A stretch of DNA of 64,000 nt from JBAZMA01 sp041649995 (GCA_041649995.1 JBAZMA010000010.1:21038-85037), one strand, 5' to 3'; shown: positions 16,603 through 24,972, counted from the first letter of the stretch. The notes: a model not told the origin generated them from the letters alone. Made by a program: numbers and translations.

Positions 16603-18114
16603 CTAAATCCCCGCTTGCTCCTTCAAAACTGTTTTATCGATTTTCCCTGTCCGTGTCTTCGGGAGGCTTTCGACAAAAGAAAAAGAGTGCGGCAGCTTGA
16701 AATGCGCCAGATGCTGGCGGCAGAATTGCCTGGCATCGGTTTCCAGCAGCGCGGTTCCCGTTTTGAGAACGACAAAAGCCTTCAGGACTTCTCCCCGAAG
16801 GGCATCCGGCATGCCGATCACCGCCGCTTCCGCCACAGAGGGATGCTTGTGAAGCGCTTCTTCAATTTCCGCGGGAAAAACGATCTGCCCGGAAACCTTG
16901 ACCATATCTTTTTTGCGGCCGGCGATATAATACATGCCTTCCGGGTCCCTCCGGCCAAGGTCGCCGGTATGAAACCATCCGTCCTTCAAAACTTCGCTTG
17001 TCAAGGCAGGATCCTTATAATAGCCGTCCATCACGACCCAGCTTTTCATCACGATCTCGCCGATCTCACCCTCGGGAACATCGCGGCCCTCCTCATCCAC
17101 AAGACGGATATTGATCCAGGGGGCGGGCCTGCCGATCGATTCGATCCTGTCGGAACCCATGGGCGTCACGATATTCGGCGCGTTGGTTTCCGTCATGCCC
17201 CAGCCGTTCAAAAGCTTGGCGCGCGGGCAATAGGTCTTGAAACGACGGATCATGTCCGGCGAGTTAGGCGCTCCGAACACATTGACCCAGCGGATGCTGG
17301 AGAGATCGAACTTCTCGAATTCCTTCAGGTGCAGGAGCGCGTAATACATGGAAGGCACCATGTGAAAACACGTAACCTTGTATTTTTCCACATTCTTCAA
17401 AAATTCCAGGGGGATAAAGCGTTCCATCAGGACAAGGGTGATGCCGTAAAAAATGCAGTTTTGCAGATAAACCAGCCCGCCGCCGTGCGATAAAGGCAGG
17501 CTGGAAAGTTTCACATCCGCGGGCGTCAGGTCCACGAAAAACTCCATGGCGTCGGGAGAGGCGTTGAGATGCCTGTAATTCAGCTGAACGCCCTTGGGCC
17601 TGCCGGTAGAACCCGACGTGTAAAGGATCAGGGCGGGGTCTGTTTCGGACAGGGCGAGCTGCGGCAGAGGGCCTGATGAGTTCTTAAGGAAATCCTCAAA
17701 ACTCAGGTATCCTTCCTTCTTTTCTCTCACAAGGACGATATTTTTTAAGGCCGGGAGCCGGGCGCGTATCTCTTCTAAAGAAACATCAGGCCGGCTCCGG
17801 GCGATCAGAAGCACGGAATCCGAATGAGCCAGGCACGCCTGGAGCTCGTCATTTTTGAGCATGAAATCAAAGGGAACAACCGTCGCGCCGATGCTGAAAA
17901 GAGCCAGGTAGGAATACACATATTCCGGCCAGTTAGGCAGATACAAAGCGACCTTGTCGCCCTTTTTGATCCCGTATTCCAGGAGATTCGAAGCCAGGGA
18001 AAATACCTTATTTCTCAGCTCGCTGAACGTGACAGCCTGGTCTTCAAAAATAAGGGCCGGCTTATCCGGAAAATCCTGCGCCTGCTTGTCTACAAGCTCT
18101 CTTATGGTTTTCAT
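16603..18114 (-). CDS. Acyl-AMP ligase / acyl-CoA synthetase
   Basis: The 503-residue adenylate-forming enzyme has the P-loop YTSGSTGRPKGV, the A5 motif GWGMTET, the FHTGDLGRRD core, and the C-terminal TRTGKIDK containing the catalytic Lys. It activates a carboxylic acid as acyl-AMP and transfers it to CoA or to the ACP. It is the first gene after the PadR-type promoter, so it is well placed to prepare the starter unit. The ALDH product of the same operon would be a candidate acid. An aromatic acid or fatty acid starter is also possible. Confidence 0.85.
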   Translation of the reverse strand: MKTIRELVDKQAQDFPDKPALIFEDQAVTFSELRNKVFSLASNLLEYGIKKGDKVALYLPNWPEYVYSYLALFSIGATVVPFDFMLKNDELQACLAHSDSVLLIARSRPDVSLEEIRARLPALKNIVLVREKKEGYLSFEDFLKNSSGPLPQLALSETDPALILYTSGSTGRPKGVQLNYRHLNASPDAMEFFVDLTPADVKLSSLPLSHGGGLVYLQNCIFYGITLVLMERFIPLEFLKNVEKYKVTCFHMVPSMYYALLHLKEFEKFDLSSIRWVNVFGAPNSPDMIRRFKTYCPRAKLLNGWGMTETNAPNIVTPMGSDRIESIGRPAPWINIRLVDEEGRDVPEGEIGEIVMKSWVVMDGYYKDPALTSEVLKDGWFHTGDLGRRDPEGMYYIAGRKKDMVKVSGQIVFPAEIEEALHKHPSVAEAAVIGMPDALRGEVLKAFVVLKTGTALLETDARQFCRQHLAHFKLPHSFSFVESLPKTRTGKIDKTVLKEQAGI

Positions 18115-18182
18115 AACAACTCCCTGATAAGATTGAAAACTCTAAAAACGCTCAAAAGCCCGGGATTTTGCTTCAAATTAAT

Positions 18183-18196
18183 AGTAAAATTTTACT
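18183..18196. promoter_or_regulatory. Perfect 14-bp palindrome over the -10 box (candidate PadR operator)
   Basis: AGTAAAATTTTACT is its own reverse complement and contains the -10 hexamer of the cluster promoter. A dimer bound here would block RNA polymerase. The adjacent padR gene is the obvious candidate; binding is inferred. Confidence 0.55.
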
Positions 18197-18217
18197 AATT
18201 AAATTTAAACAAGTCAA
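18189..18217 (-). promoter_or_regulatory. Sigma70-type promoter of the polyketide cluster
   Basis: On the minus strand, TTGACT (complement of 18212-18217) and TAAAAT (complement of 18189-18194) are separated by exactly 17 nt. Each matches consensus in 5 of 6 positions. It lies about 75 nt upstream of the AMP-ligase start and reads into the whole cluster. Confidence 0.7.
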
Positions 18218-18242
18218 GAATTATTCTTCTTTGGTTATGACT

Positions 18243-18256
18243 AAGACTTAAGTCTT
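18243..18256. promoter_or_regulatory. Second 14-bp palindrome upstream of the promoter
   Basis: AAGACTTAAGTCTT is a perfect palindrome about 25 nt upstream of the -35 box, between the padR stop and the cluster promoter. It could be a second operator, an activator site, or part of the padR transcript end. It differs in sequence from the palindrome at 18183-18196. Confidence 0.4.
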
Positions 18257-18306
18257 TTAAAACAATGGATTTAAAACAATAATTCTGGAAAAAAAGATTT
18301 GGGGAA

Positions 18307-18870
18307 TTAAGAGGATTTGTGTGGCCACTCTGGTATGCTGATCTTCTCCTTGGCCAATTCCTGGCTGACATTCTGGATAAAGCGCCTTTCCGCTCTCAGG
18401 AGTTCCAAATTATGCTCGACAATGGACTGCAGATGATAGGAAGATTTGACCTTGAGCTGTTCGGTAAGGGATTTCAAGGCGCCTTCGACTTTGGAAAGGA
18501 TCCTGAGCCTGCCTTTGAGCCTGCGCAAGGCCACATCCAAAGGCAGATAAGGAAGGAAATACAAGGCCACGTCTATGGAAAAATTGGGGCGTTCAGCCGT
18601 CAAAAGGCTCTTGGTCAGAAGCTGACGGAAACGCTGGTGCCCTTTTTCCGTCAGGCTGTAAACAAATTTCTCCGGCCTGACGCCTTCGGCGCTGACCGTC
18701 TTCTCGACAAAGCCTTTTTTCTCCAGAAGGTTCAACGAATAATATATGGATTCCACTTCCAGGGCCGCGAACGTGCTGATGACCTCCTTGATCTGCTTTT
18801 TGATCTCATAGCCATGACGCGGCTTATCTTTCAAAAGGCCAAGGATAATGAGTTCCTGTTCGGCTTTCAT
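18307..18870 (-). CDS. PadR-family transcriptional regulator
   Basis: The 187-residue protein has the PadR winged-helix signature: [19 protein letters not shown] at the N-terminus, then [17 protein letters not shown] and [11 protein letters not shown]. It also has the C-terminal Vir-like helical dimerisation domain (residues about 90-180). PadR proteins repress genes and respond to phenolic acids, antibiotics or other small aromatics. It lies just upstream of, and in the same orientation as, the polyketide cluster, with an autonomous promoter between them. Its start overlaps the accA stop (ATGA), so it is translated with accA. Repressor of the cluster is the simplest model. Confidence 0.85.
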   Translation of the reverse strand: MKAEQELIILGLLKDKPRHGYEIKKQIKEVISTFAALEVESIYYSLNLLEKKGFVEKTVSAEGVRPEKFVYSLTEKGHQRFRQLLTKSLLTAERPNFSIDVALYFLPYLPLDVALRRLKGRLRILSKVEGALKSLTEQLKVKSSYHLQSIVEHNLELLRAERRFIQNVSQELAKEKISIPEWPHKSS

Positions 18871-19814
18871 TGCACATGCCCCATCTTGCGGAACTTATCG
18901 TAGCGCTGCTGGATGAGTTCGTCTTTGGAAAGTTTCATCAATTCGATAAAATATTTTTTCGCCGCGGCCTTGATGCTCTTGGCCGCCTCTTCCGGGTTAT
19001 GATGCGCCCCGCCGAGCGGTTCCTTGATCACATCGTCGATGATCCCGAACTTCAAAAGGTCCTGGGCCGTCAGCTTCAGGGCGTCGGCGGCCAAAGGCGC
19101 TTTCGTGCTGCTCTTCCAGAGGATCGCCGCGCAGCCTTCCGGAGAGATGACCGAATAATACGCGTTTTCCATGACGCACACGCGGTCGGCGACTCCGATG
19201 CCAAGCGCCCCTCCGCTGCCTCCCTCTCCGATGACAATCGCGACCAGGGGGGTGCGGATGCCTGACATCATTTTTAAATTCCAGGCGATGGCCTGCGCCT
19301 GCCCCCTTTCCTCCGCGCCGATTCCAGGATAAGCGCCTGGCGTATCGATGAAGATCAGCACCGGCAAGCTGAATTTCTGGGCCAGTTCCATGACCCGCAT
19401 GGCCTTGCGATACCCTTCCGGATGCGCGCATCCGAATGTGCGGATAAGATTCTCTTTGGTGTCGCGGCCTTTCTGATGACCCATGACGATCATCTTCTGG
19501 CCGTCCAACCGGCCGAATCCGGCGATAATGGCGTGGTCATCCCGGAATGACCGGTCTCCGTGGATTTCCATGAAATCCTTGAAAAGCAGCTGGAGATAAT
19601 CCAGGGTGTAGGGTCTTTGCGGATGGCGGGAGATCTGCACGCGCTGCCAGGGCGTCAATTTTCCATAAATATCCCTGCGCAGGCGTTCCAGCTTGTCTTC
19701 GAGCCTCTTGATCTCTCCGGAGAGGTCAATGTGCTTTTCTTCGGTGAAATTCGTGAGCTCGCGGATCTTCTTTTCCAGCTCGACAATGGGTTTTTCGAAA
19801 TCGAGACCGATCAT
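18867..19814 (-). CDS. accA: Acetyl-CoA carboxylase carboxyltransferase subunit alpha
   Basis: A 315-residue Acc[17 protein letters not shown] forms the N-terminal helix, and the carboxyltransferase core follows with [59 protein letters not shown] and [12 protein letters not shown]. It builds malonyl-CoA with AccB, AccC and AccD, none of which is in the window. The ATG at 19814 is preferred to the TTG at 19820. Overlap with padR links malonyl-CoA supply and cluster regulation, though accA is also an essential housekeeping gene, so the pairing may be coincidental. Confidence 0.92.
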   Translation of the reverse strand: MIGLDFEKPIVELEKKIRELTNFTEEKHIDLSGEIKRLEDKLERLRRDIYGKLTPWQRVQISRHPQRPYTLDYLQLLFKDFMEIHGDRSFRDDHAIIAGFGRLDGQKMIVMGHQKGRDTKENLIRTFGCAHPEGYRKAMRVMELAQKFSLPVLIFIDTPGAYPGIGAEERGQAQAIAWNLKMMSGIRTPLVAIVIGEGGSGGALGIGVADRVCVMENAYYSVISPEGCAAILWKSSTKAPLAADALKLTAQDLLKFGIIDDVIKEPLGGAHHNPEEAAKSIKAAAKKYFIELMKLSKDELIQQRYDKFRKMGHVQ

Positions 19815-19868
19815 AGGCAATCTTTAAAAATAGGGCCGCGTTGAACAGCAAAGGACCGTTTCACGTTA

Positions 19869-20702
19869 TCAATCTATGATCGTGACTTCGGTGTTCACGG
19901 GAAGCATGTCATAGAGCTCTTCGACTTCCTTGTTGAGCATGCGCACGCATCCGGCCGTCGCCTGCTGTCCGATGCTTTCCGGCTGCGTAGTCCCATGGAT
20001 CCCGTATCCGGGAAGATCAAACCCCATCCAGCGCGTCCCCAGGATATTTTTCGGATCCTCAGGAGGATAAAGTTTGCCTTCATTTGTCCAGGAGGGATTT
20101 TTAAGCTTGTTGACGATCTTAAACGTCCCGACGGGCGTGATGTTGTCTTTTCCCGTCGAAACATGATACGTCTTGACGACTTCATCCCCCGAGCGCAGCG
20201 TCAGGAGATTCTGCGACTTATCCACCATGACATTGAACCGGCCTGTCCATATCCTCAGGCGCATGCCGGGCCTGATCACGTCCGATTTCAATCCGTTCTG
20301 CAGACGGATCATCTCGACCGTTGTCCGGAATTCATCGGCGATCATGCTCAGGGAATCCCCGCTTTTGACGACGCGATAGGCCGTCTCTCCGGGCGCCTCG
20401 ACGGCCGAGAAGATGATCTTCATATGCACGTCTTCGAGTTTGTCCTGCACCTGCTCAATGCCCGGCCTGGACACATTCGCCATCAGGATCGCGCGCAGAC
20501 GTTCGCGGGCCGCCAGATACTCCCCCTTCTGGATGAGGCCTTCCGCTTCGCTCAAATCTTTCTCAAAACTTGCCGTGGAAAAACCGTCTTTGACAACCGT
20601 CGCTGAAACAGGGCCCGCCCCGCGCATCTTCCAGACCGTAAAAATCGTTCCGGCAGCCAGCACGAGCACGACAAGCCCGCCAATCATGAATTTCCTTTTC
20701 AC
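19869..20702 (-). CDS. L,D-transpeptidase with LysM domain
   Basis: A 277-residue envelope protein. The N-terminal membrane anchor (residues 5-25) is followed by a helical region, a LysM domain at about 115-160 (YRVVKSGDSLSMIADEF) and a YkuD catalytic domain at about 165-277. The active-site motif is GIHGTTQPESIGQQATAGCVRM, with the His and the Cys nucleophile. It forms or remodels 3-3 crosslinks in peptidoglycan or attaches proteins to it. A GTG start with AGGAGG five bases upstream is clearly used. Confidence 0.88.
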   Translation of the reverse strand: MKRKFMIGGLVVLVLAAGTIFTVWKMRGAGPVSATVVKDGFSTASFEKDLSEAEGLIQKGEYLAARERLRAILMANVSRPGIEQVQDKLEDVHMKIIFSAVEAPGETAYRVVKSGDSLSMIADEFRTTVEMIRLQNGLKSDVIRPGMRLRIWTGRFNVMVDKSQNLLTLRSGDEVVKTYHVSTGKDNITPVGTFKIVNKLKNPSWTNEGKLYPPEDPKNILGTRWMGFDLPGYGIHGTTQPESIGQQATAGCVRMLNKEVEELYDMLPVNTEVTIID

Positions 20703-20733
20703 AACATCCTCCTATCTCTCAAAAAGGGAAAGC

Positions 20734-21180
20734 TTATTTAAAAATAATCGCCAGAAGGATCCCGATGATCGACCCCATGATCACCTCGATCGGCGTATGA
20801 CCGATCAGCTCTTTGAGCTGGTCTTCCTGGATCTTACCTTTCCAGTAAATGTCATCGAGGATCCTGTTGAGGATCCCGGCCTGTTTGCCTGTCGAACGTC
20901 TCACCCCTTGCGCGTCGAACATTGTCACCAGGGCAAAAACAGCCCCCAGGGCGAAGAACGGAGAACCAAATCCGTAATCCAGGCCCAGGACGACAGCCAG
21001 GGCGCTGGAACCCGCCGCGTGCGCTGAGGGCATTCCCCCGGTCCCGATAAACCAGCGAAAATCAAAGCGCTTGGACCTCAAAACGCCCAAAGCCACTTTC
21101 AGCGTCTGGGCGATAATCCATGCCAAAAGCGTAACGATCAGGATATGATTTCCGGCCATTTCTGTGATGACTGATTTCAT
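20734..21180 (-). CDS. Divergent PAP2-family membrane protein (DUF212)
   Basis: The 148-residue protein has four predicted membrane segments and the DUF212 signature: QTLKVALG, the GGMPSAHAA motif, FDAQGVRRSTGKQA, and the terminal LKELIGHTPIEVIMGSIIGILLA. This family (YuiD-like) is distantly related to PAP2 phosphatases and haloperoxidases. Physiological substrate is unknown. GGGGG precedes the ATG. It lies with the L,D-transpeptidase, consistent with envelope lipid metabolism. Confidence 0.85.
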   Translation of the reverse strand: MKSVITEMAGNHILIVTLLAWIIAQTLKVALGVLRSKRFDFRWFIGTGGMPSAHAAGSSALAVVLGLDYGFGSPFFALGAVFALVTMFDAQGVRRSTGKQAGILNRILDDIYWKGKIQEDQLKELIGHTPIEVIMGSIIGILLAIIFK

Positions 21181-21210
21181 TCAATTCCCCCTATAAGGAT
21201 TGCAATAGAC

Positions 21211-21855
21211 TCATTCTACGGGAATAACCCGGATATCGACAAGATCCGCGAAGGTGGAACGGCCGTCCTTGAGCAAAAATCCCTGATTCCCGTCGAGATA
21301 AGCGTCCTGCGGAGACGGACGGACAGGGACCCTTTTGCGTTGAGGCTGGGGCTTAGGCCTGGATTTGGGAGCGGAACGCGCGACGACGTGCCGTTTGGCC
21401 TGTTTTCTGAGGGACGCGATGGCTTTCTTGAGTTCGGAAACAGAAGACAATGTTTTCTTCATCTCCTGATTTTCAAAAGAAAGGCGGAGATTTTTCTCGC
21501 TCATCTCCGCGTTTCGGCTGTAAAGGACTTCGTTGGTTTTCCGGGTGTCCAGCAAATGCCCGGCCAGGTTCATGATCCTCTGCTTCTCTTCCGTCAGCTG
21601 CTGCTGGACGCGCGCCAGCCGCCTGCGCAAAAAGATCCTGTCGTTATCCAGCTGCGCGTTTTTAAGGTAAGATTCCCCCAAAAGGACCTGGGTCTTATTC
21701 AGGCTGACCTGCGCGGCCGCCAGTTCAATCTGGAGCCGGTCCATCTGACCGCTCAGGTCATTGTTCTTGTGCAAAAGAACCATGCACTGATAAAACCCGA
21801 AGGCGCAAAAACCCGCCAATAATGCTATGACCCCCGCTCCAATTTTAGATCTCAC
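21211..21855 (-). CDS. Membrane-anchored coiled-coil protein
   Basis: The 214-residue protein has an N-terminal anchor (residues about 4-24) directly after the start. A long heptad-rich coiled coil follows (about 30-140), then an Arg/Lys/Pro-rich linker (SAPKSRPKPQPQRKR) and a short C-terminal segment. A GTG at 21855 is chosen because AGAGG lies 9 nt upstream; the longer TTG start at 21900 would run into the comM promoter. The Pro/Lys-rich linker suggests a periplasm-spanning role. No known family is recognised. Confidence 0.6.
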   Translation of the reverse strand: MRSKIGAGVIALLAGFCAFGFYQCMVLLHKNNDLSGQMDRLQIELAAAQVSLNKTQVLLGESYLKNAQLDNDRIFLRRRLARVQQQLTEEKQRIMNLAGHLLDTRKTNEVLYSRNAEMSEKNLRLSFENQEMKKTLSSVSELKKAIASLRKQAKRHVVARSAPKSRPKPQPQRKRVPVRPSPQDAYLDGNQGFLLKDGRSTFADLVDIRVIPVE

Positions 21856-21893
21856 AAAAAAATACCTCTTTTGGACAGTTTCGCTGCGAAAGC

Positions 21894-21922
21894 TTGACAA
21901 GCAAAAGCTTGTATGTTAGCAT
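21894..21922 (+). promoter_or_regulatory. Candidate promoter for comM
   Basis: TTGACA at 21894-21899 and TAGCAT at 21917-21922 are separated by 17 nt on the plus strand. A perfect -35 box compensates for a 4-of-6 -10 box. It would give a leader of about 100 nt before the ATG at 22031. Confidence 0.5.
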
Positions 21923-22030
21923 GCCTTTAAGTTCTTTTCCCGCCTTTTCTTTCCCTCAAAGGACTTGAATTTTCAGCAGTCCATTATAACGTAACCTCTC
22001 AAAAAATCAAGAGCTTTTAACCCTGTCCGA

Positions 22031-23560
22031 ATGCTAGCCAAGGTCCAAACTCTAGGCCTGATGGGCTTGGATGCCTATCCGGTGGAAGTCGATGTGGATG
22101 TTGCCAACGGTTTGCCTGGCACAACCATAGTCGGCCTGCCCGATTCCTGCCTTAAGGAAAGCCGGGAACGGGTCCGCTCCGGCATCAAGAACAGCGGTTT
22201 ACGCTATCCGCAGGATAAGATCACCATCAGCCTGGCGCCCGCGGCTGTCAGGAAGGAAGGTGCTTCCTTTGACCTCCCCATCGCCCTGGGCATTCTGGCC
22301 GCCTCCCAACAGATCAATCCCCTGGTCCTCCAGGACTTCTGTTTTGCCGGGGAATTGGCCTTAGACGGCCAGCTCAGGCCCATTCGCGGCGCTCTGGCCA
22401 TGGCGCAGTCTTTGACAGGATGCAGGATCAAAAAACTCATTCTCCCCTTTTCCAACGCGCGGGAAGCGTGTTTTGTCGAATCCGCGCAGATTTATGCCTT
22501 CAAAACGCTCCGGGAACTGGTCGAAGCCCTGCACGCCCCTGATCCGCCCAAGGCCTGCCGTCTGTCCCCTCCATGGAAAACGCAGAAATATGAAGACCAC
22601 GCTCCCGACTTTTCGGATGTGAAAGGACAGTTCCTGGCCAAGCGCGCTTTTGAAATAGCCGCTTCAGGAGGGCATAACATCCTTTTGATCGGCCCTCCGG
22701 GAAGCGGAAAAACCATGCTGGCCAAGAGGCTTCCTTCAATCCTGCCTGAGATGACGGCGCCGGAGGCCGTTGAAACGACCAAGATCTATTCGGCGGCAGG
22801 CATGACGCGCTCCGAAGAAGGACTGATGACACACAGGCCTTTCCGGGCCCCGCACCACACGATTTCCGACATTGCCCTGGCCGGAGGAGGCTCTTGCCCC
22901 CAACCGGGCGAGATCAGCCTGGCCCATAACGGCGTCCTCTTCCTGGACGAACTTCCTGAATTTCGCCGCAACGTCCTGGAGATCCTGCGTCAACCCCTGG
23001 AAGAAGGCTGTATCCGCGTATCCCGGATCCAAAAATCCCTGAACTTTCCGGCGAGCTTCCTTCTTGTCGCGGCCATGAACCCCTGCCCCTGCGGTTTTTT
23101 TACCGACCCCCGCAAGGCCTGCCGCTGCCATTCTCTCCAGATCCAGAAATACAGGGGAAAGATCTCCGGCCCTCTTTTAGACAGGATCGACCTCCACCTG
23201 GAATTGCCCGCCGTCTTATATCAGGAGCTGACGGACAGCCGGGAATCAGAGCCTTCCTCGAAGATCAAGGCGCGTGTGGAGGCGCAAAAAGCCCTGCAGA
23301 GAGAACGCTTCAAAAACGAACGGTTTAGCTCTAACGCGCAGATGCATACGCGTCATATCAAAAAATACTGCGTTTTGGAAGATGACCGCGCCGGCGCGCT
23401 TTTAAAAATGGCCATGACGGAGCTCGGATTCACGGCGCGCGCTTATGACAAGATCCTCAAAGTCTCCAGAACGATAGCCGATATGGCCGGAAAAGAACTC
23501 ATCGGCCACGACCACCTCGCCGAGGCCATCCAATACCGCAATCTCGACAGGCAGCGCTAA
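22031..23560 (+). CDS. comM: YifB/ComM-family Mg-chelatase-like AAA+ ATPase
   Basis: The 509-residue protein has the Lon-protease-like N-terminal domain (LGLMGLDAYPVEVDVDV, RVRSGIKNSG, ASFDLPIALGIL). The AAA+ core carries Walker A GPPGSGKTM, FRAPHHTIS, Walker B VLFLDELPEF, and an MNPCPCGFFTD zinc-finger-like motif. The C-terminal Mg-chelatase domain has YDKILKVSRTIADM. ComM is a bidirectional helicase promoting branch migration during integration of transforming DNA. It is the only protein gene on the plus strand. No strong Shine-Dalgarno is visible. Confidence 0.92.
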   Translation: MLAKVQTLGLMGLDAYPVEVDVDVANGLPGTTIVGLPDSCLKESRERVRSGIKNSGLRYPQDKITISLAPAAVRKEGASFDLPIALGILAASQQINPLVLQDFCFAGELALDGQLRPIRGALAMAQSLTGCRIKKLILPFSNAREACFVESAQIYAFKTLRELVEALHAPDPPKACRLSPPWKTQKYEDHAPDFSDVKGQFLAKRAFEIAASGGHNILLIGPPGSGKTMLAKRLPSILPEMTAPEAVETTKIYSAAGMTRSEEGLMTHRPFRAPHHTISDIALAGGGSCPQPGEISLAHNGVLFLDELPEFRRNVLEILRQPLEEGCIRVSRIQKSLNFPASFLLVAAMNPCPCGFFTDPRKACRCHSLQIQKYRGKISGPLLDRIDLHLELPAVLYQELTDSRESEPSSKIKARVEAQKALQRERFKNERFSSNAQMHTRHIKKYCVLEDDRAGALLKMAMTELGFTARAYDKILKVSRTIADMAGKELIGHDHLAEAIQYRNLDRQR

Positions 23561-23597
23561 TCCTTGCCGCATTTCAAAACTGTTTCCTCAAAAAAAG

Positions 23598-23629
23598 GCC
23601 GCTCTCTTTTTTGAAAGAGAGCGGCTTTT
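23598..23629. terminator. Bidirectional terminator between comM and the OmpA lipoprotein gene
   Basis: A perfect 12-bp stem (GCCGCTCTCTTT with its complement) with a TTTG loop is flanked by an A-run on the left and TTTT on the right. It can stop both convergent transcripts. Confidence 0.88.
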
Positions 23630-23658
23630 GAATTCTATCATTCCTCCGGCCGTATTTT

Positions 23659-24285
23659 TTAAGCGGCAGGGATCTTGATGATTTCCGAAGGCAGGATCAC
23701 AATCTCCACGCGCCTGTTTTTCTGCTTGCCTTCCCTGGTATCGTTGGAAGCGACGGGCCGTTGTTCGCCGTAAGCGACAGCGGAAAGGCGGTCGGGCGAA
23801 ATCCCGCCCGTTTCGATAAAATAATGGAGAACGGCCAGGGCGCGCGCCGCCGATAATTCCCAGTTTGATTTCCATCCGGAATGACGGATGGGGTCGGAGT
23901 CCGTGTGCCCTTCGACAGCCACGCGGGAATCAGGAACCTCTTTTTCCAGGACCGAAGCGACCTTATCCAAGGCCTGCTTTCCCTGCTGCCGGATCGCGTC
24001 TTTTCCGGGATCAAAAAAGACCTCGGCCAGAAATGTCACGACAAGCCCCCGTTCCGTCATCTCGAGCTTGGCCTTATAATCGGACAACTCGCCCTGCAGG
24101 CTTTTTGTCAACTCGGCCAGGGCCTTTTGCAGGTCCTGATCTTTTTCCTGTTTAAGGCTTGCCACCCTCGCCCGAAGGCTCCTGTTCTCCTCTTCCAGAG
24201 CCTTTGACCGGCCCAGCGTCGAACAGCCTGTTGTCAAAAGGGCGAAAGCCATAACCAGCAATAACGCCAAGGATATCTTTTTCAT
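23659..24285 (-). CDS. OmpA/MotB-family peptidoglycan-binding lipoprotein
   Basis: The 208-residue protein has a lipoprotein signal (LLTTGC lipobox, Cys21), a coiled-coil stretch (about 30-75), and an OmpA-like C-terminal domain. The domain contains VTFLAEVFFDPGKDAI, VEGHTDSDPI, and SAVAYGEQRPVASNDTREGKQKNRRVEIVI. The NxxTxxGRxxNRRVE-type Arg that binds diaminopimelate is present. It should anchor the outer membrane or envelope complexes to peptidoglycan, in Pal fashion. No tol genes are adjacent. Confidence 0.88.
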   Translation of the reverse strand: MKKISLALLLVMAFALLTTGCSTLGRSKALEEENRSLRARVASLKQEKDQDLQKALAELTKSLQGELSDYKAKLEMTERGLVVTFLAEVFFDPGKDAIRQQGKQALDKVASVLEKEVPDSRVAVEGHTDSDPIRHSGWKSNWELSAARALAVLHYFIETGGISPDRLSAVAYGEQRPVASNDTREGKQKNRRVEIVILPSEIIKIPAA

Positions 24286-24347
24286 AAATACCTCTGCATG
24301 GGGTGAGAAAATTGAAAAACGGTTTCCCGATCGGCCCTGAGCGCGTC

Positions 24348-24782
24348 TTACAAAAACTTCAAAAGGTTCAGGCCTGTTTTCGGGTCAAGTTCTTTGGCCG
24401 CCTTGACGCCTTTGAGCTCGAAAACAACAGCCTCAATGACCATGAAAATCCCGACGCCCTGACGCACGCAGCCTGTCAGGGTCTTTCGCTTTTTTCCCAT
24501 AGAAGCGTGCATATGCACCTGCGGCCCGTTTCCGGGAAAAACAGTGCCCAGACCCAAAACCTCCCATCCGTCTTTGAAAGCGGCGTAGTTCGGTTCAGGC
24601 GGCACCACGGCTTTTTTAGGACCTGTCACCAGACGGCCCTCTCCAAAAGCCCCCAGGAAAACAAACACAGCGGTCTTAAGCCCCTCTTTTTTCAAAAAAC
24701 CTTCGAGAGACTTTTTGACGTCCTCTTTGTGGGAAAATTTTAAGACAAAAATCCGGCCGAGACGGCCTTGACGGTATTCCAC
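24348..24782 (-). CDS. PPC/DUF296-domain protein
   Basis: The 144-residue single-domain protein resembles the plants-and-prokaryotes-conserved (DUF296) fold. It has IFVLKFSHKEDVKKSLEGFLKKEGLKTAVFVFLGAFGEGRLV, the metal-binding VHMHASMG, and GCVRQGVGIFMVIEAVVFEL. Prokaryotic members are trimeric and bind zinc, but their function is not known. A GTG start is preceded by AGGA. It follows the desulforedoxin-like gene by 7 nt, so they are co-transcribed. Confidence 0.75.
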   Translation of the reverse strand: MEYRQGRLGRIFVLKFSHKEDVKKSLEGFLKKEGLKTAVFVFLGAFGEGRLVTGPKKAVVPPEPNYAAFKDGWEVLGLGTVFPGNGPQVHMHASMGKKRKTLTGCVRQGVGIFMVIEAVVFELKGVKAAKELDPKTGLNLLKFL

Positions 24783-24789
24783 AAGTATC

Positions 24790-24972
24790 CTATTTCCGGC
24801 CTTCTTTTTTTAAAGAGGCCTTCTTGCGCGCGAGGCGCCGCTTTGTGGCCATGGGTTTTCCGCAGCACCAGATCGTATGCTGCGAACTCCCCGCGGTGCC
24901 CACAATGATCTCCCTGCCGCATGGCACGCAGATCAAATGATCGCCCTTCTTCGTCCTTTTTTCTTCCGCCAT
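24790..24972 (-). CDS. Desulforedoxin-like small metal-binding protein
   Basis: The 60-residue basic protein has CVPCG and, 20 residues later, WCCGKPM. This is the CxxC...CC spacing and CCGxPM signature of the rubredoxin-like desulforedoxin/desulfoferrodoxin N-terminal domain. It suggests an Fe(SCys)4 or zinc site. An Arg/Lys tail (KRRLARKKASLKKEGRK) is added. AGGATTAAAATG fixes the start. Small electron carrier or zinc ribbon; function unproven. Confidence 0.6.
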   Translation of the reverse strand: MAEEKRTKKGDHLICVPCGREIIVGTAGSSQHTIWCCGKPMATKRRLARKKASLKKEGRK

